Shown: positions 47,991-57,447 of the stretch, piece after piece
Layout: each line of letters opens with the position of its first letter
Position numbering within the stretch: position 1 is the first letter of the stretch
Source of the DNA: Saccharothrix sp. S26
GTDB taxonomy: Bacteria > Actinomycetota > Actinomycetes > Mycobacteriales > Pseudonocardiaceae
Length of the DNA stretch: 64,000 bases
Direction of reading: 5' to 3'
NCBI RefSeq assembly: GCF_021390395.1
Contig: NZ_JAJUWT010000034.1
Location: 1 to 64,000 of the forward strand
The notes under the pieces: model-generated
Seen by the model: only the letters and a program-made list of their open reading frames with translations
Told to the model about the DNA's origin: nothing
Databases searched by the model: none
Position numbers and translations under genes: made by a program

Positions 47991-49091
47991 TCATCGCTTT
48001 TTCGTTATGCCGCCGTTCGCGCGGTGAATTTCGGCGGCCGGTCCCGCGATGTCGTGGTCGATGGGTGGCGCGGTGCTCTCACGCACCACGAGCGTGGTCG
48101 TCAGTTCGACCCGAGGTTGGTCGGGTGCGCCGCCGCCGGCCAGGGTGAGGAGCATCCGGGCCGCGGTGGCACCCATTTCCGCCAACGGCTGCCGCACGGT
48201 CGTCATCGGCGGGCAGCACCAGCGGGTGTTGTCGATGTCGTCGAAGCCGACCACGCTCACGTCCTGCGGGATGCGCAGGCCGAGTTGCCACGACGCCGCG
48301 TAGACGCCGAGCGCCTGCAGGTCGTTGCCGCACAGCACGGCGGTCGGCCGGTCGGGTCGGTCCAGCAAGTCGCGCCCCAGCTCGCGGCCCTGCTCGAAGG
48401 TGAACGCGCCGGTGCGCACGAGCCGGTCCTCCAGCGGCGTGCCGGCGCCGTCCATCGCGGCGCGACAGCCCTCCAGCCGGGCCCGTGCGCCGAGCGAGTC
48501 GGGCGGTCCGCCGACCACGCCGATCCGCCGGTGGCCGAGGTCGAGCAGGTGCCGTGCCGCCGTGATGCCGCCGCTCCAGTTCGTCGCGCCGACCGACGGG
48601 ATGGCGTGCAGCGGCTCCCCGGACGGGTCCAGCGCGACGAGCGGGATCGCGCTCGCCGCCAGCAGCGCGTGCTGCTCGGGTGTGAACGCCGAGTACACCG
48701 CGATCACGCCGACCGGGTGGCGGGCCAGCAGCTGCTCGGCCCACGACCGGCCGGTCGCGGTCGGGTCGAGCACCTCGGTGAACGCGACGGCCAGCTCGTG
48801 CTCGCGCGCCACCGGCTCGACCCCGCGCATGATCTCGACCGCCATGTGGCTCTCGAGCCCGTAGAACACGACTTCGAGCATCGCCGAGGGCGCGACGGCG
48901 TCCGGCCGGCGGTAGCCGTGCTCGCGCAACAGCGCCTCGACCCGCTGCCGGGTCTCGGACGCCACCCCGGCCCGGCCGTTGAGCACCTTCGACACGGTGG
49001 GCTTGGAGACCCCGGCGAGCCGGGCGATAGTGCCGACCGTCAGCTCACCCCGCCGCCGCCCCCGCCGCCCGTCCGCGATGCCCCCGGTCAC
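47991..49091 (-). CDS. LacI-family transcriptional regulator
   Basis: 366 residues from the GTG at 49091, which places the HTH (TVGTIARLAGVSKPTVSKVL) ~20 residues in; the longer frame upstream is spurious. Full periplasmic-binding-like effector domain follows (GVIAVYSAFTPEQHALLAAS, TAVLCGNDLQALGVYAASWQ, SVVGFDDIDNTRWCCPPMTT) and the C-terminal TTTLVVRESTAPP. Intact, in contrast to the LacI remnant at 29968. Sugar ligand unknown; it precedes the M4 protease on the same strand but a 143-bp gap separates them. Candidate binder of LacI-type operators elsewhere in the window. Confidence 0.9.
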   Translation of the reverse strand: MTGGIADGRRGRRRGELTVGTIARLAGVSKPTVSKVLNGRAGVASETRQRVEALLREHGYRRPDAVAPSAMLEVVFYGLESHMAVEIMRGVEPVAREHELAVAFTEVLDPTATGRSWAEQLLARHPVGVIAVYSAFTPEQHALLAASAIPLVALDPSGEPLHAIPSVGATNWSGGITAARHLLDLGHRRIGVVGGPPDSLGARARLEGCRAAMDGAGTPLEDRLVRTGAFTFEQGRELGRDLLDRPDRPTAVLCGNDLQALGVYAASWQLGLRIPQDVSVVGFDDIDNTRWCCPPMTTVRQPLAEMGATAARMLLTLAGGGAPDQPRVELTTTLVVRESTAPPIDHDIAGPAAEIHRANGGITKKR

Positions 49092-49167
49092 GGCCGCAGT
49101 GTACGGAGCCCGGTGATCACGCCCGCCGGGTCGCGCGGTCGGTTGCGGCGAAGCCACGTCGTGACCA

Positions 49168-52100
49168 TCAGCCGTGCCCCAGCTCTCGGACCGCCGCGAC
49201 GATGTCCTCGTGGGCACGGGCCTTGCGCAGCAGGTCCCGGGCCACCGCGCCGGCCTCGCTCGGAGGGCCCGTCCGGCGCAGCACGACGAAGAGCAGGAAC
49301 TGCGTCTCCAACGTCTGCCGGTGCCGCGGACCGGCCGTGCGCCTGCTGACCGCCAACAGGTCGCGTGCGGCGGTTCTCGCCGAGTCCAGGTCACCGCGCA
49401 GGAACGCTTGCAGGGCCAGGAAGTGGCGAGCGGTCCGGGCGATCTCGGACTCGGCGAGGTCAAGCCGCTCCATCGCGGTCAGCACCGACGTGAACAACCG
49501 CTCCGCGCCGGCGACGTCGCCGGTCCGGTGCCGGACCTGGCCCAGCCGCAGCCGCAGGCGCACCGCGTCCAGGTGGGTGTCGCCCATGCGCGCCTCGACC
49601 ACGGGTAGCACGGCGCGCAGCACCTGTTCGGCCTCGGCGAGCTCGTCCGCGTCCATCGCGGCGGCGGCCAGGTTGTGCCGGGCGAGCAGCATCTCCGGGT
49701 GGTCGAGGTGACCTGCCTGCTCGGCGGCGCGCACCACCTCGCGCAGCTCGACCAACGCTTCGCGCACCGCGCCCGACGCGTGCAGCGCGGCGGCCTGGTT
49801 GGCGCGGTCGACCAGCGTGGCCGGGTGGTCGGGGTAGGACTCCCGCATCAGCCGCGCGCCGCCCTCCGGGTCACCCGCCGCGATGAGCAGCTCCGCCAGC
49901 CGGGTCGTCGCCCGTTCCGTCTCCGGGTGGTCCGGGCCGAGCGACGTGCGCGCGGTGTCGTGGGCGGTGCGGCACTCGGTCAGCGCGCCTGCGAGATCCC
50001 CGCGCAACGCGAGGCAGGAGGCGAGGGCCAGGCGCACCGTGACCTCCGCCGACCCGGTCGCGCCGGACCGGGCGCGTTCGGCGAGGATCTCGCGGAACGC
50101 GCGCTCGGCCGTCTCGTGGTCGCCGCGCTTGAGCCGGGTGTTGGCCAGGCCGAACCGGGTCCGCCATCCCGCGCCGCCCGGCCCGCGCGCCCGTGACTCG
50201 GCGTCGACCAGCGCGCGGTACTCGGCCTCCGCCGCGACGACGTGCCCGGCGTCCTCGTACGCGACCGCCAGCGTCCGCCGCAGTTCGAAGACCAGGGGGT
50301 GGTCGTCGCCCTTGGTCTTCGTCACCACGGCCAGCATGGCGCGGAACTCGGCCTCGGCGGCCGCCAGGTCCCCCTTGACGGCCAACGCGGCGGCGGCCTG
50401 GGCGCGCAGGACGAGCGTGCTCTCGTGGTCCGCGCCGACCAGGGCGGTCGAGGCGGCGGTCGCGGTGGCGACCAGCGAGGCGGCCTGCGTGGTGCGGCCG
50501 GACTCGCGCAGCAGGTCGGCGAGTGCGGTCATCAGCATGATGGTGTGCTGGTGGTCGTCGCCCAGTTCGCGGCGCGCCCGGGTCAGCTCTTCCCGGAGGA
50601 TGGCCTCGGCCTCGGCGGGACGTCCGCGTTCGTGCAGGACGAGGGCCAGGGCGTAGTGGGGTTGGCGGTTGCCGGACGAGGGCGAGGCGTCGACGATGCG
50701 CGCGATCGCGCGGAACTCGTCCTCGGCCGCGGCGAGATCGCCGTTGCGGCGCAGGATGTCCGCCAACGCGGACCGGGTCAGCAGCGTCTCCTCGTGCTCG
50801 GCCCCGTGGACGACCAGCTCCACGGCGAGCACTTCGCGGTAGGCGTCGGCGGCCTCGACCAGCCTGCCCACCTTGGCCAGCACGAAAGCCATGTTGTGCT
50901 TGGTGGCCAACGTCGGTCCCGCGTCGGGGCCGAGCAGCTCCGCGCGGCACGTCAGCGCGACGCCGTTCAACTCCAGCGCCCGGCGGTCCAGACCCGCGCG
51001 GTCGCAGAACAACGCGATCTCGTGGCACAGGGTCGCCGCCGCGGCGCGGGCCACGCCGGGCGCGGTCCGGTCGGACGCCGTGTCGACGGCCGGATCGACG
51101 TGGTCCAGCAGCAGTCGCCACACGGGCCAGTCGCGGACTTCGGTGGGGTCGACGCGCTCCCTGACGTGCCAGAGCAGGGTCAGGGCGGCGTGCCGGTGCA
51201 GGTCGTCCGCGCCGGCCTGGTGCCGGTTCACGTCACGCACCACCGGGTGCATCCCGATCGTGGACACCCGGTCCGACCGGTCGGTCTCGACCAGCCCGAC
51301 CTCGGCCAGCGCCCGAAGGGTCCCGTTGAGCACCGCCGCGGTGATCCCGGGGAACAGCGGTGACGTGGCCAGCACGGCGGCGTCGAGCAGCTCCGTCGGC
51401 ACGGGGCCGCGCCCCAGGCACGCCAGCGTGCGCAGCAGCGGTCTGGCCAGGGGACGACCCCGGCGCTCGAGCAGGTCCAGGGACAGTTCCCAGGTCAGGC
51501 GGGGCAGTTCGCGCTCGCGGGCGGGCCCGGTGTCCCAGGACGGCTCGCTCAGCTCGGCGGAGCGCTCCTCCCACATGTGGCGGTACTCCGCGAACGTGGT
51601 CGGCGCGACCAGGCCGGGGAGCGCGGGGAAGTCGCGTGCGGCGGCGAGGTGGGAACCCGCCAGCCGCAGTGCGAGCGGGAGCCCGCCGAGCCTGGTCGCC
51701 AACGCCTCGGCGTCGGCGTCGGACCCCGCGTCCGGCGCGAGGTCGCGCAGCACGGCCGCGCCGTCGTCACGGGACAGCGGACCGACGTGGAAGAGCGCGG
51801 CCTCGCCCCACGCGTTCGCCGACCGGGTGGTCACCAGGACCGCGCCGTGCCCGCCGGGTGCGCGCAGCCAGCCCCGGCGCTCGTGCGGGTGTCCCTGGCC
51901 CGCGGTGAGCAGGTCCGGGTCGTCGGCGTTGTCCAGCACGAGCAGCCAGTCGGACGTGCGGGCGTTCAGCGCCTCCCACAACAACTCCGGGGCCGCACCG
52001 ACACCCCGGGTCCACGCCTCCCGCACCCGGTCGAGGTCGGCCCCCGCCGCGACGGCCACCGCGTGCAGCCCGGCCACCAGCGACGACCCGGTGCCCGCGT

Positions 52101-52425
52101 CGACCCACCACACGTCCCGCCCGCCGACCCCGGAGGCCACGTCGACCGCCACCGTCGTCTTGCCCGAGCCGCCCACGCCGTGCAGCACCACGACCCCGCC
52201 CGCGCGGATCGCCTCGACCGCGGCGGTCACCAGCGCGGCCCGCCCGCGCGTGCGGTGCCCCGGCCGGACCGCGGGCACGGCCAGCGAGGCGAGCACCGGC
52301 GCGGGGGCTTGCGTCGACCAGACGTTGGTCGTCTGGAAGACGGATCCGTGCACGGCGCCCGCCTGCACGAGCGGGCCGTGCACCACACCCGAGACGGAGT
52401 TCTCCGTGTTCCCGCGCTCCGGCAC
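49168..52425 (-). CDS. STAND/NB-ARC ATPase with amyloid-like N-terminal motif and TPR repeats
   Basis: 1085 residues from GTG 52425. Residues ~9-31 hold a short motif of alternating Gly/Val with a central QAG (NSVSGVVHGPLVQAG, then AVHGSVF), like the amyloid signalling motifs reported at NLR N-termini. The NB-ARC module has the P-loop GVGGSGKTTV (~83-92), Walker B WLLVLDNADD, sensor VLVTTRSAN, GLPLAL and a winged-helix MHP. Residues ~470-1085 are TPR units (about 40-residue repeats with AEAEFRA-type helices). Likely a signal-sensing switch that oligomerises on ligand binding; a partner effector with the same motif is expected elsewhere. Confidence 0.82.
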   Translation of the reverse strand: MPERGNTENSVSGVVHGPLVQAGAVHGSVFQTTNVWSTQAPAPVLASLAVPAVRPGHRTRGRAALVTAAVEAIRAGGVVVLHGVGGSGKTTVAVDVASGVGGRDVWWVDAGTGSSLVAGLHAVAVAAGADLDRVREAWTRGVGAAPELLWEALNARTSDWLLVLDNADDPDLLTAGQGHPHERRGWLRAPGGHGAVLVTTRSANAWGEAALFHVGPLSRDDGAAVLRDLAPDAGSDADAEALATRLGGLPLALRLAGSHLAAARDFPALPGLVAPTTFAEYRHMWEERSAELSEPSWDTGPARERELPRLTWELSLDLLERRGRPLARPLLRTLACLGRGPVPTELLDAAVLATSPLFPGITAAVLNGTLRALAEVGLVETDRSDRVSTIGMHPVVRDVNRHQAGADDLHRHAALTLLWHVRERVDPTEVRDWPVWRLLLDHVDPAVDTASDRTAPGVARAAAATLCHEIALFCDRAGLDRRALELNGVALTCRAELLGPDAGPTLATKHNMAFVLAKVGRLVEAADAYREVLAVELVVHGAEHEETLLTRSALADILRRNGDLAAAEDEFRAIARIVDASPSSGNRQPHYALALVLHERGRPAEAEAILREELTRARRELGDDHQHTIMLMTALADLLRESGRTTQAASLVATATAASTALVGADHESTLVLRAQAAAALAVKGDLAAAEAEFRAMLAVVTKTKGDDHPLVFELRRTLAVAYEDAGHVVAAEAEYRALVDAESRARGPGGAGWRTRFGLANTRLKRGDHETAERAFREILAERARSGATGSAEVTVRLALASCLALRGDLAGALTECRTAHDTARTSLGPDHPETERATTRLAELLIAAGDPEGGARLMRESYPDHPATLVDRANQAAALHASGAVREALVELREVVRAAEQAGHLDHPEMLLARHNLAAAAMDADELAEAEQVLRAVLPVVEARMGDTHLDAVRLRLRLGQVRHRTGDVAGAERLFTSVLTAMERLDLAESEIARTARHFLALQAFLRGDLDSARTAARDLLAVSRRTAGPRHRQTLETQFLLFVVLRRTGPPSEAGAVARDLLRKARAHEDIVAAVRELGHG

Positions 52426-52703
52426 TCACGCCCCCGATGGCCACCGACATCCGGCGATTCACCAAGCCGATCACACGATACGCGCCGGCGGTGGGCGCGG
52501 AAATCGGCGAATTCCTCGCCGGGTGAACAGGTGTCGGCAATGCGCCAGGCGTGGGTGACTGCTCCGAATGGCCGCATTTGGTGGCGCGGTCACACCTTGA
52601 CGCCGCGTTGTCCGTTAGGGGGCATGGGTTGATTCCAACCCGACTGGTGTTGGATATGGTCGCAGCGAATCGCTCACTGATCGTGCTGGGAGGTAGACGT
52701 CCG

Positions 52704-54380
52704 GTGATCGGGCATCCCGACGAGCGGGACCTGGAGCGGTGGGCGACCGCGGACCTGGCCGCCCTGCGTGACGACCTCGATCACGTGCTCAACGCCGACA
52801 CCGGGTCGTCGGCGGGATCGGCGGGGTTGCCGCCCTCTGCCCGACCGCCGTCGGACGCCGAGCTGATCGAAGCCGTGCGGGGCGGTGAGATCCAGGCGTA
52901 CGGGCAGTTGTTCGAACGGCACGTGCGCGCGGCCCGCAACCTGGCCCGGCACCTGGCCTGGTCCAACGCGGAGGCCGACGACCTGGTGTCGGACGCGTTC
53001 GCCAAGGTGCTCGACACGTTGCGCGCGGGCGGTGGGCCGGAGTCGGCGTTCCGCGCGTACCTGCTGACCGCGTTGCGCCACACCGCCTACGACAAGACGC
53101 GCCGGGACAAGAAGCTCAAGCTCGCCGACGACGTCGAGGCCGTGTCCGGGGTGGAGAAGGTCACCACGGTGCCGTTCCACGACCCGGCGGTGGCGACGCT
53201 GGAGCGGTCGCTGGCCACGAGGGCGTTCGCCAGCCTGCCCGAGCGGTGGCAGACGGTGTTGTGGCAGACCGAGATCGAGGGCCAGTCGGCGTCGGAGCTG
53301 GCGAAGCTGATGGGGCTGACCGCCAACGGCGCGTCGGCCTTGGCCTACCGGGCGCGCGAAGGGCTCAAGACCGCTTACCTCCAAGCGCACCTGGCCGGCA
53401 ACGCCACCAACCGCTGCCGCGCCACCGTGGCCAAGCTGGCCGCGTGGACCCGGGGCGGCCTTACCAAGAGGGAGACCGCCCAGGTCGAGGCGCACCTGGA
53501 CGAGTGCGGGACGTGCCGCGCGATGGCCGCCGAACTGGCCGACGTCAACGGCACCCTGCGCGCCGTCGTGGCGCCGCTGGTGCTCGGCGCGGGCGCGTCG
53601 GGCTACCTGGCCGTGACCGCGGGCACGGCGAAGGCGGGCGCGGCGGCGGCGGGCGCGGGGGCGGCGGCGGGCTCCGCGACCACGGCGGCGCAGTGGCTCG
53701 GCGTGACGGCGTCCGCCACGGCGGTGGTCGCGGCCGTGGTGCTGGGCGCGACCACCGCGCAGCAGGCGGCGGTGCCGACGGTCGACGCGCGGCCGTCCGC
53801 GACGACGGCGGACCCGGGGAGGTCGGTGGTCTCCGGGACGTCGTCCGCTCCGGTGCCGGGTTCCGACGCGCCGTCGGTTACCACCGCCGCGACCGCCGGC
53901 CCGACCGACCCGACGTCCACCTCGGTGGGCCCCGACGCGACCCCGACGACGACCGTCGCCGAACCGACGGCGCAGCCGTTGACCCCGGAGGTGCCGGACG
54001 ACGTGGCCCTGTCCACCGGCGGACCGCCCTTCGACCTGCCGGTCATCGTCCACAACACCGGGTCGACGCCCCTCGCGCCCGCCTCGCTCGTGCTGTCCCT
54101 GCCCGACGGCGTGCAGGTCGTGGGGAAGGGCAACAACCTCCGGGGCAAGCCCCTGGTCGGCTTCGACGGCGCGGCGCAGCAGACCGTCGGCTGCCCGGCG
54201 GGCAAGGGCACGGTGACGTGCGCGGCCGAGGCGGAGCTGCCGCCCGGCGGGTCCGTGAGGTTCGTGCTGCGGCTGCTGGCCGGCCCCAAGGCGGTCGGCG
54301 GCGTGATCACCGGCACGGTCACGACCGGCCCCGGGCAGTCCGTGCCGATCCGGCTCCCGCTCACGGTCACGCCGAAGTAA
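52704..54380 (+). CDS. ECF sigma factor fused to zinc-finger anti-sigma, membrane and exported domains
   Basis: 558 residues from GTG 52704 (GGGAGG 10 nt upstream; ATG 52656 is an alternative). Sigma region 2 (~70-115: RHLAWSNAEADDLVSDAFAK) and region 4 (~180-235: LPERWQTVLWQTEIEGQSAS). Next a zf-HC2-type anti-sigma motif (ETAQVEAHLDECGTCRAMAA), an Ala/Gly-rich hydrophobic stretch ending near 355, a Thr/Pro/Ser-rich linker and a C-terminal beta-sandwich (~430-558, CARDB/DUF11-like). Extended ECF factors of this plan occur in actinobacteria. The exported end probably senses an envelope signal and controls the sigma end in the same chain. Confidence 0.85.
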   Translation: MIGHPDERDLERWATADLAALRDDLDHVLNADTGSSAGSAGLPPSARPPSDAELIEAVRGGEIQAYGQLFERHVRAARNLARHLAWSNAEADDLVSDAFAKVLDTLRAGGGPESAFRAYLLTALRHTAYDKTRRDKKLKLADDVEAVSGVEKVTTVPFHDPAVATLERSLATRAFASLPERWQTVLWQTEIEGQSASELAKLMGLTANGASALAYRAREGLKTAYLQAHLAGNATNRCRATVAKLAAWTRGGLTKRETAQVEAHLDECGTCRAMAAELADVNGTLRAVVAPLVLGAGASGYLAVTAGTAKAGAAAAGAGAAAGSATTAAQWLGVTASATAVVAAVVLGATTAQQAAVPTVDARPSATTADPGRSVVSGTSSAPVPGSDAPSVTTAATAGPTDPTSTSVGPDATPTTTVAEPTAQPLTPEVPDDVALSTGGPPFDLPVIVHNTGSTPLAPASLVLSLPDGVQVVGKGNNLRGKPLVGFDGAAQQTVGCPAGKGTVTCAAEAELPPGGSVRFVLRLLAGPKAVGGVITGTVTTGPGQSVPIRLPLTVTPK

Positions 54381-54397
54381 TCCTCACGGGGTAGCGG

Positions 54398-54423
54398 TTT
54401 AACCCGTTGGGACGACGGGTACC
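54398..54423 (+). promoter_or_regulatory. Stress-sigma-like promoter upstream of the RsbW-like gene
   Basis: GTTT (54398-54401), 16-nt spacer, GGGTAC (54418-54423) resembles the SigB/SigF consensus GTTT-N15/16-GGGTA. It lies ~240 bp before the chosen start at 54666, so either the leader is long or the gene starts further upstream. Confidence 0.3.
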
Positions 54424-54665
54424 GGGTTTGTGCACGGCTGAGAACTCGGGACACCGGAGGGCGAACCATGTGCGCTGTCGGATTACCCCGCAACGGTGAC
54501 GGACGGAACTGAATCGTTGCCGTAGTGCTGCGCACCCGGTCGGTTCATCGCCACCACCGCGGAGCCGGTGCTCACCGTTTGCGGCCGTGGCTCGGGGGAA
54601 CCCACCGACCACGCCCTGGGCCCGAAGTCGTGGAGGGAACCGCCGATTGTCGGAAGGCTCGTGTT

Positions 54666-55058
54666 GTGGACGTCGTCGAACGGTCCGTTGACCACGTCGA
54701 CTTCGATTTGGAGGACACCGTTCCACCGGTGCGCCGCGCGCGGAGGTGGATAATCGAGAACGTCCCGGAAGTGGACCAGTCGACGTTGCTCGACCTGCTG
54801 CTGATCGCCGACGCGCTGCTGACCAACGCGTTCGAGCACGCCCGCGCGCCACGCCGGCTGCGCCTGAGCCACCACGACGGGCGCGTGGTGCGGGTGGAAG
54901 TGCACGACGCCAGCCCCGAACTGCTGCCGGTGCTCGGCAAACCGGGCGGGCGCGGGGTGCGCCACCGGGGGCTGCTGCTGGTCAACCGGTTGGCTTCGCG
55001 GTGGGGCGTGGACCCCCGGACCGGGCACAAGGTGGTGTGGGGCGAGGTTCTCGTCTGA
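54666..55058 (+). CDS. RsbW-like ATP-binding (HATPase_c) protein
   Basis: 130 residues from GTG 54666 with GGAAGG 9 nt upstream. GHKL fold: N-box LLTNAFEHA, EVHDASPELLPV (the usual DxGxG is Asp-Ala-Ser) and a Gly-rich lid GGRGVRHRGLLLVNRLASRW, as in actinobacterial anti-sigma regulatory/serine kinase homologues. Could bind and hold a stress sigma factor or phosphorylate an anti-anti-sigma factor; neither partner is adjacent. Convergent with the PknB-type gene, 4 bp apart. Confidence 0.75.
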   Translation: MDVVERSVDHVDFDLEDTVPPVRRARRWIIENVPEVDQSTLLDLLLIADALLTNAFEHARAPRRLRLSHHDGRVVRVEVHDASPELLPVLGKPGGRGVRHRGLLLVNRLASRWGVDPRTGHKVVWGEVLV

Positions 55059-55062
55059 CGGG

Positions 55063-56628
55063 TCAGCCTTCGCCGCTCTTGCCGCCACCGCGTTTCCGGT
55101 CCTCCTTCTTGTCGTCCTCCTCGTGGTCTTTTTCGCCTGGGTGGCCTTTGTCGAGGCGTTGCGAGGACAGGACTTCGTCGGCGTCGATCAACGGCGTCCC
55201 ACCTCGCACGACCAGCCGCAGCCGGTGCGTTTCGCGCACCCGCTTGCCCTGCGGCCCGGAGAAGTCGATGCCGATGGTCACCGTGTCGGGTCCGGCGGCC
55301 GCCGGCGGTGAGCTGACGACGAGGTCCTTGACTTCCCGCCAGGACTTCTCGAACTGCTGGCGGCCCTGCGCTTGCAGCCCGGGGCCGAGCCGCTCCCACG
55401 CCTGGGCGAGGTTCTTCGGCACCAACGCGTAGTACTCGGCCACCGCCTGCTCGAGCTGCGCGGGGGACGGCGTGCTGCCGGCCGGCGGCGTGGACGTCAC
55501 CGCGCCGGTCGCGGTGGTGGCGGTCCTGCTCCCGTTCGACACCACCAGGACCGTCACGACCAACCCGACCACGGCCGCCGCCGCCACCGCGAGGAGCCCC
55601 GCGCGTCCCCGGCGGGCCGGGTGCGCGCCCAAGGCGGTCGGATGTGGCGCGACGGCGGTGGGGGCCGCTCGTCCCTGGAGGGGAAGCCGCGGCGCCGGGG
55701 TCGGCGGTCCGGCCGGGGGCGGGTTCGTCGGGGGAGGGCCGGTCGGTGGCACGTCCACCGGGTGCGGGCCGGTCGGTGGTGGCAGGTCGGCGGGGTTCAG
55801 GTCGAGCCTGGTGGCCGCCGGGATCGCGGTGGACGGCGCGCGCAGGCGTTCGGCCGCCTGCGCCATGGTCGGCCGGGTGGCCGGGTCCGTGCGCAGCAGG
55901 TCCACCAGCACGGCGGTCAGCGGACCGGCCCGCGTCGGCGGCGGGAACCGGCCGGCGGCCACGGCGTGCAGCAGGGCGATGGCGTTGTCCCCCTCGCCGA
56001 ACGGCGGCCGCCCCTCCACCGCCGCGTACAGCGTGGCCCCGAGGGCGAAAACGTCGGAGGCGGGTCCGGGCTCGCCTCCGCGCGCCACCTCCGGCGAGAG
56101 GTACGCGGGCGTGCCCGCGAGCAACCCGGTCCTGGTCACGGTGACGTCACCGACCGCGCGGGCGATGCCGAAGTCGGTGATCTTCGCCGTGCCGTCCTCG
56201 GTCAGCAGCACGTTGCCCGGCTTCACGTCCCGGTGCACGATGCCCGCCGCGTGCGCCGCCGCCAGCGCGCTCGCCACCTGCGCCCCGATCCCGGTCACCT
56301 GCTCGGCGGGCAGCGGGCCCCGCGCGATCCGGTCGGCGAGGGTCCGCGCGGCCAGGTACTCCATGACCAGCACCGGCCTGCCGTCGTCCTCCACGACGTC
56401 GTGCACGGTCACCGCGTTCGGGTGCCGCAACCGGGCCGCGATGCGCGCCTCCCGCGCCGCCCGGCCCACCGCCGCGACCGGGTCGGACCCCTCGGGCACC
56501 ACGAGCTGCTTGAGCGCCACCACGCGGTCCAGCCGCTCGTCCAGCGCCTGCCACACCACGCCCATCGCGCCCGCACCCACGCGCCCGCGCAGCCGGTACC
56601 GCCCGGCCACCAAGCGCCCCACGTCCAT
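55063..56628 (-). CDS. PknB-type Ser/Thr protein kinase with extracellular domain
   Basis: 521 residues from ATG 56628. Kinase domain ~6-270: glycine loop RVGAGAMGVVWQA, Lys in VALKQL, catalytic HRDVKPGNVLL, DFGIARAVG and activation/P+1 GTPAYLSPE. A Pro-rich linker leads to one membrane helix (~345-367, AGLLAVAAAAVVGLVVTVLV) and a ~145-residue outer domain of cystatin-like type (AVAEYYALVPKNLAQAWERL) ending in a charged Lys/Glu/Asp tail. Bitopic receptor kinase; signal unknown. Confidence 0.92.
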   Translation of the reverse strand: MDVGRLVAGRYRLRGRVGAGAMGVVWQALDERLDRVVALKQLVVPEGSDPVAAVGRAAREARIAARLRHPNAVTVHDVVEDDGRPVLVMEYLAARTLADRIARGPLPAEQVTGIGAQVASALAAAHAAGIVHRDVKPGNVLLTEDGTAKITDFGIARAVGDVTVTRTGLLAGTPAYLSPEVARGGEPGPASDVFALGATLYAAVEGRPPFGEGDNAIALLHAVAAGRFPPPTRAGPLTAVLVDLLRTDPATRPTMAQAAERLRAPSTAIPAATRLDLNPADLPPPTGPHPVDVPPTGPPPTNPPPAGPPTPAPRLPLQGRAAPTAVAPHPTALGAHPARRGRAGLLAVAAAAVVGLVVTVLVVSNGSRTATTATGAVTSTPPAGSTPSPAQLEQAVAEYYALVPKNLAQAWERLGPGLQAQGRQQFEKSWREVKDLVVSSPPAAAGPDTVTIGIDFSGPQGKRVRETHRLRLVVRGGTPLIDADEVLSSQRLDKGHPGEKDHEEDDKKEDRKRGGGKSGEG

Positions 56629-56721
56629 CACCCGCACACCCCGCTCTTCCCGGCGCCGACCGGACAACCTTACGTACCCGCGATGCCGGTTCGGGCCGCC
56701 GGCGGGCGGAAGCCGACCGCG

Positions 56722-57438
56722 TCAGCCGGCCGTCCTCGCCAGGTAGACCGTGGCGGTCGCCTCGCGTTGCTGCAACGGGTTGGGGAAGCGGACGACCTCC
56801 GCGCGCACGTCGGTGAACCGGTCGGCGAGCGCGGCGGTGTAGTCGTCGTCCGGCGGTTCGTTGGACCACAGGGCGAACACGCCGCCGGGGTGCAGCCGGT
56901 CGGCCAGCAGGCGCAGGCCCTCGGGCGCGTAGAAGTCGGCGTTGCCGGGGTGCAGCAGGTGGCGGGGCGAGTGGTCGATGTCGACGATGACCGCGTGGAA
57001 CCGCCGTCCGGGCTCGGCCGGGTCGAGCCCGTCAGCGGACCGCGCGAGGGCGAAGAAGTCGTCGTGGAGCAGTCGGCAGCGCGGGTCGGCGGCCAACTCC
57101 CGACCGCCCGGCAGCAGGCCGCGCCGGTGCCAGTCGATGACCTCGCCGAGCGCGTCGACGACGAGCATCGACCGCACGGCCGGGTGCTCCAGCACCGTCC
57201 GCGCGGTGTAGCCGAGGCCGAGGCCGCCCACGACGACGTCCAGGGGCCCGGGCAGGTCGGCCAGCGCCAGGCGCGCCAGCTCCACTTCGGACACCGTGAA
57301 CAGGCTCGACATCAGGAACTCGTCGTTGAGCTTGATCTCGTGCACCTCGCGGTCGAACACCGGGTCCCACCGACGGCGCAGGACGAGTTCGCCCAGCGGT
57401 GTCCGACACCAGTCCAGCTCCTGGAAGCGTGCGCTCAT
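56722..57438 (-). CDS. Spermidine-synthase-like protein
   Basis: 238 residues. Rossmann methyltransferase-like fold of polyamine aminopropyltransferases: VVVGGLGLGYTARTVLEH, DALGEVIDWHRRGLLP, and VIVDIDHSPRHLLHP replacing the usual D(A/S)xDP motif, and GGVFALWSNEPPDDDY. The N-terminal strand domain is short. The changed active-site acidic motif makes true spermidine synthesis uncertain; members of this subgroup are often of unknown substrate. It sits downstream of the arsenic genes on the same strand with a 9-bp gap, so it may be part of that operon. Confidence 0.75.
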   Translation of the reverse strand: MSARFQELDWCRTPLGELVLRRRWDPVFDREVHEIKLNDEFLMSSLFTVSEVELARLALADLPGPLDVVVGGLGLGYTARTVLEHPAVRSMLVVDALGEVIDWHRRGLLPGGRELAADPRCRLLHDDFFALARSADGLDPAEPGRRFHAVIVDIDHSPRHLLHPGNADFYAPEGLRLLADRLHPGGVFALWSNEPPDDDYTAALADRFTDVRAEVVRFPNPLQQREATATVYLARTAG

Positions 57439-57447
57439 CCGGGCAAT

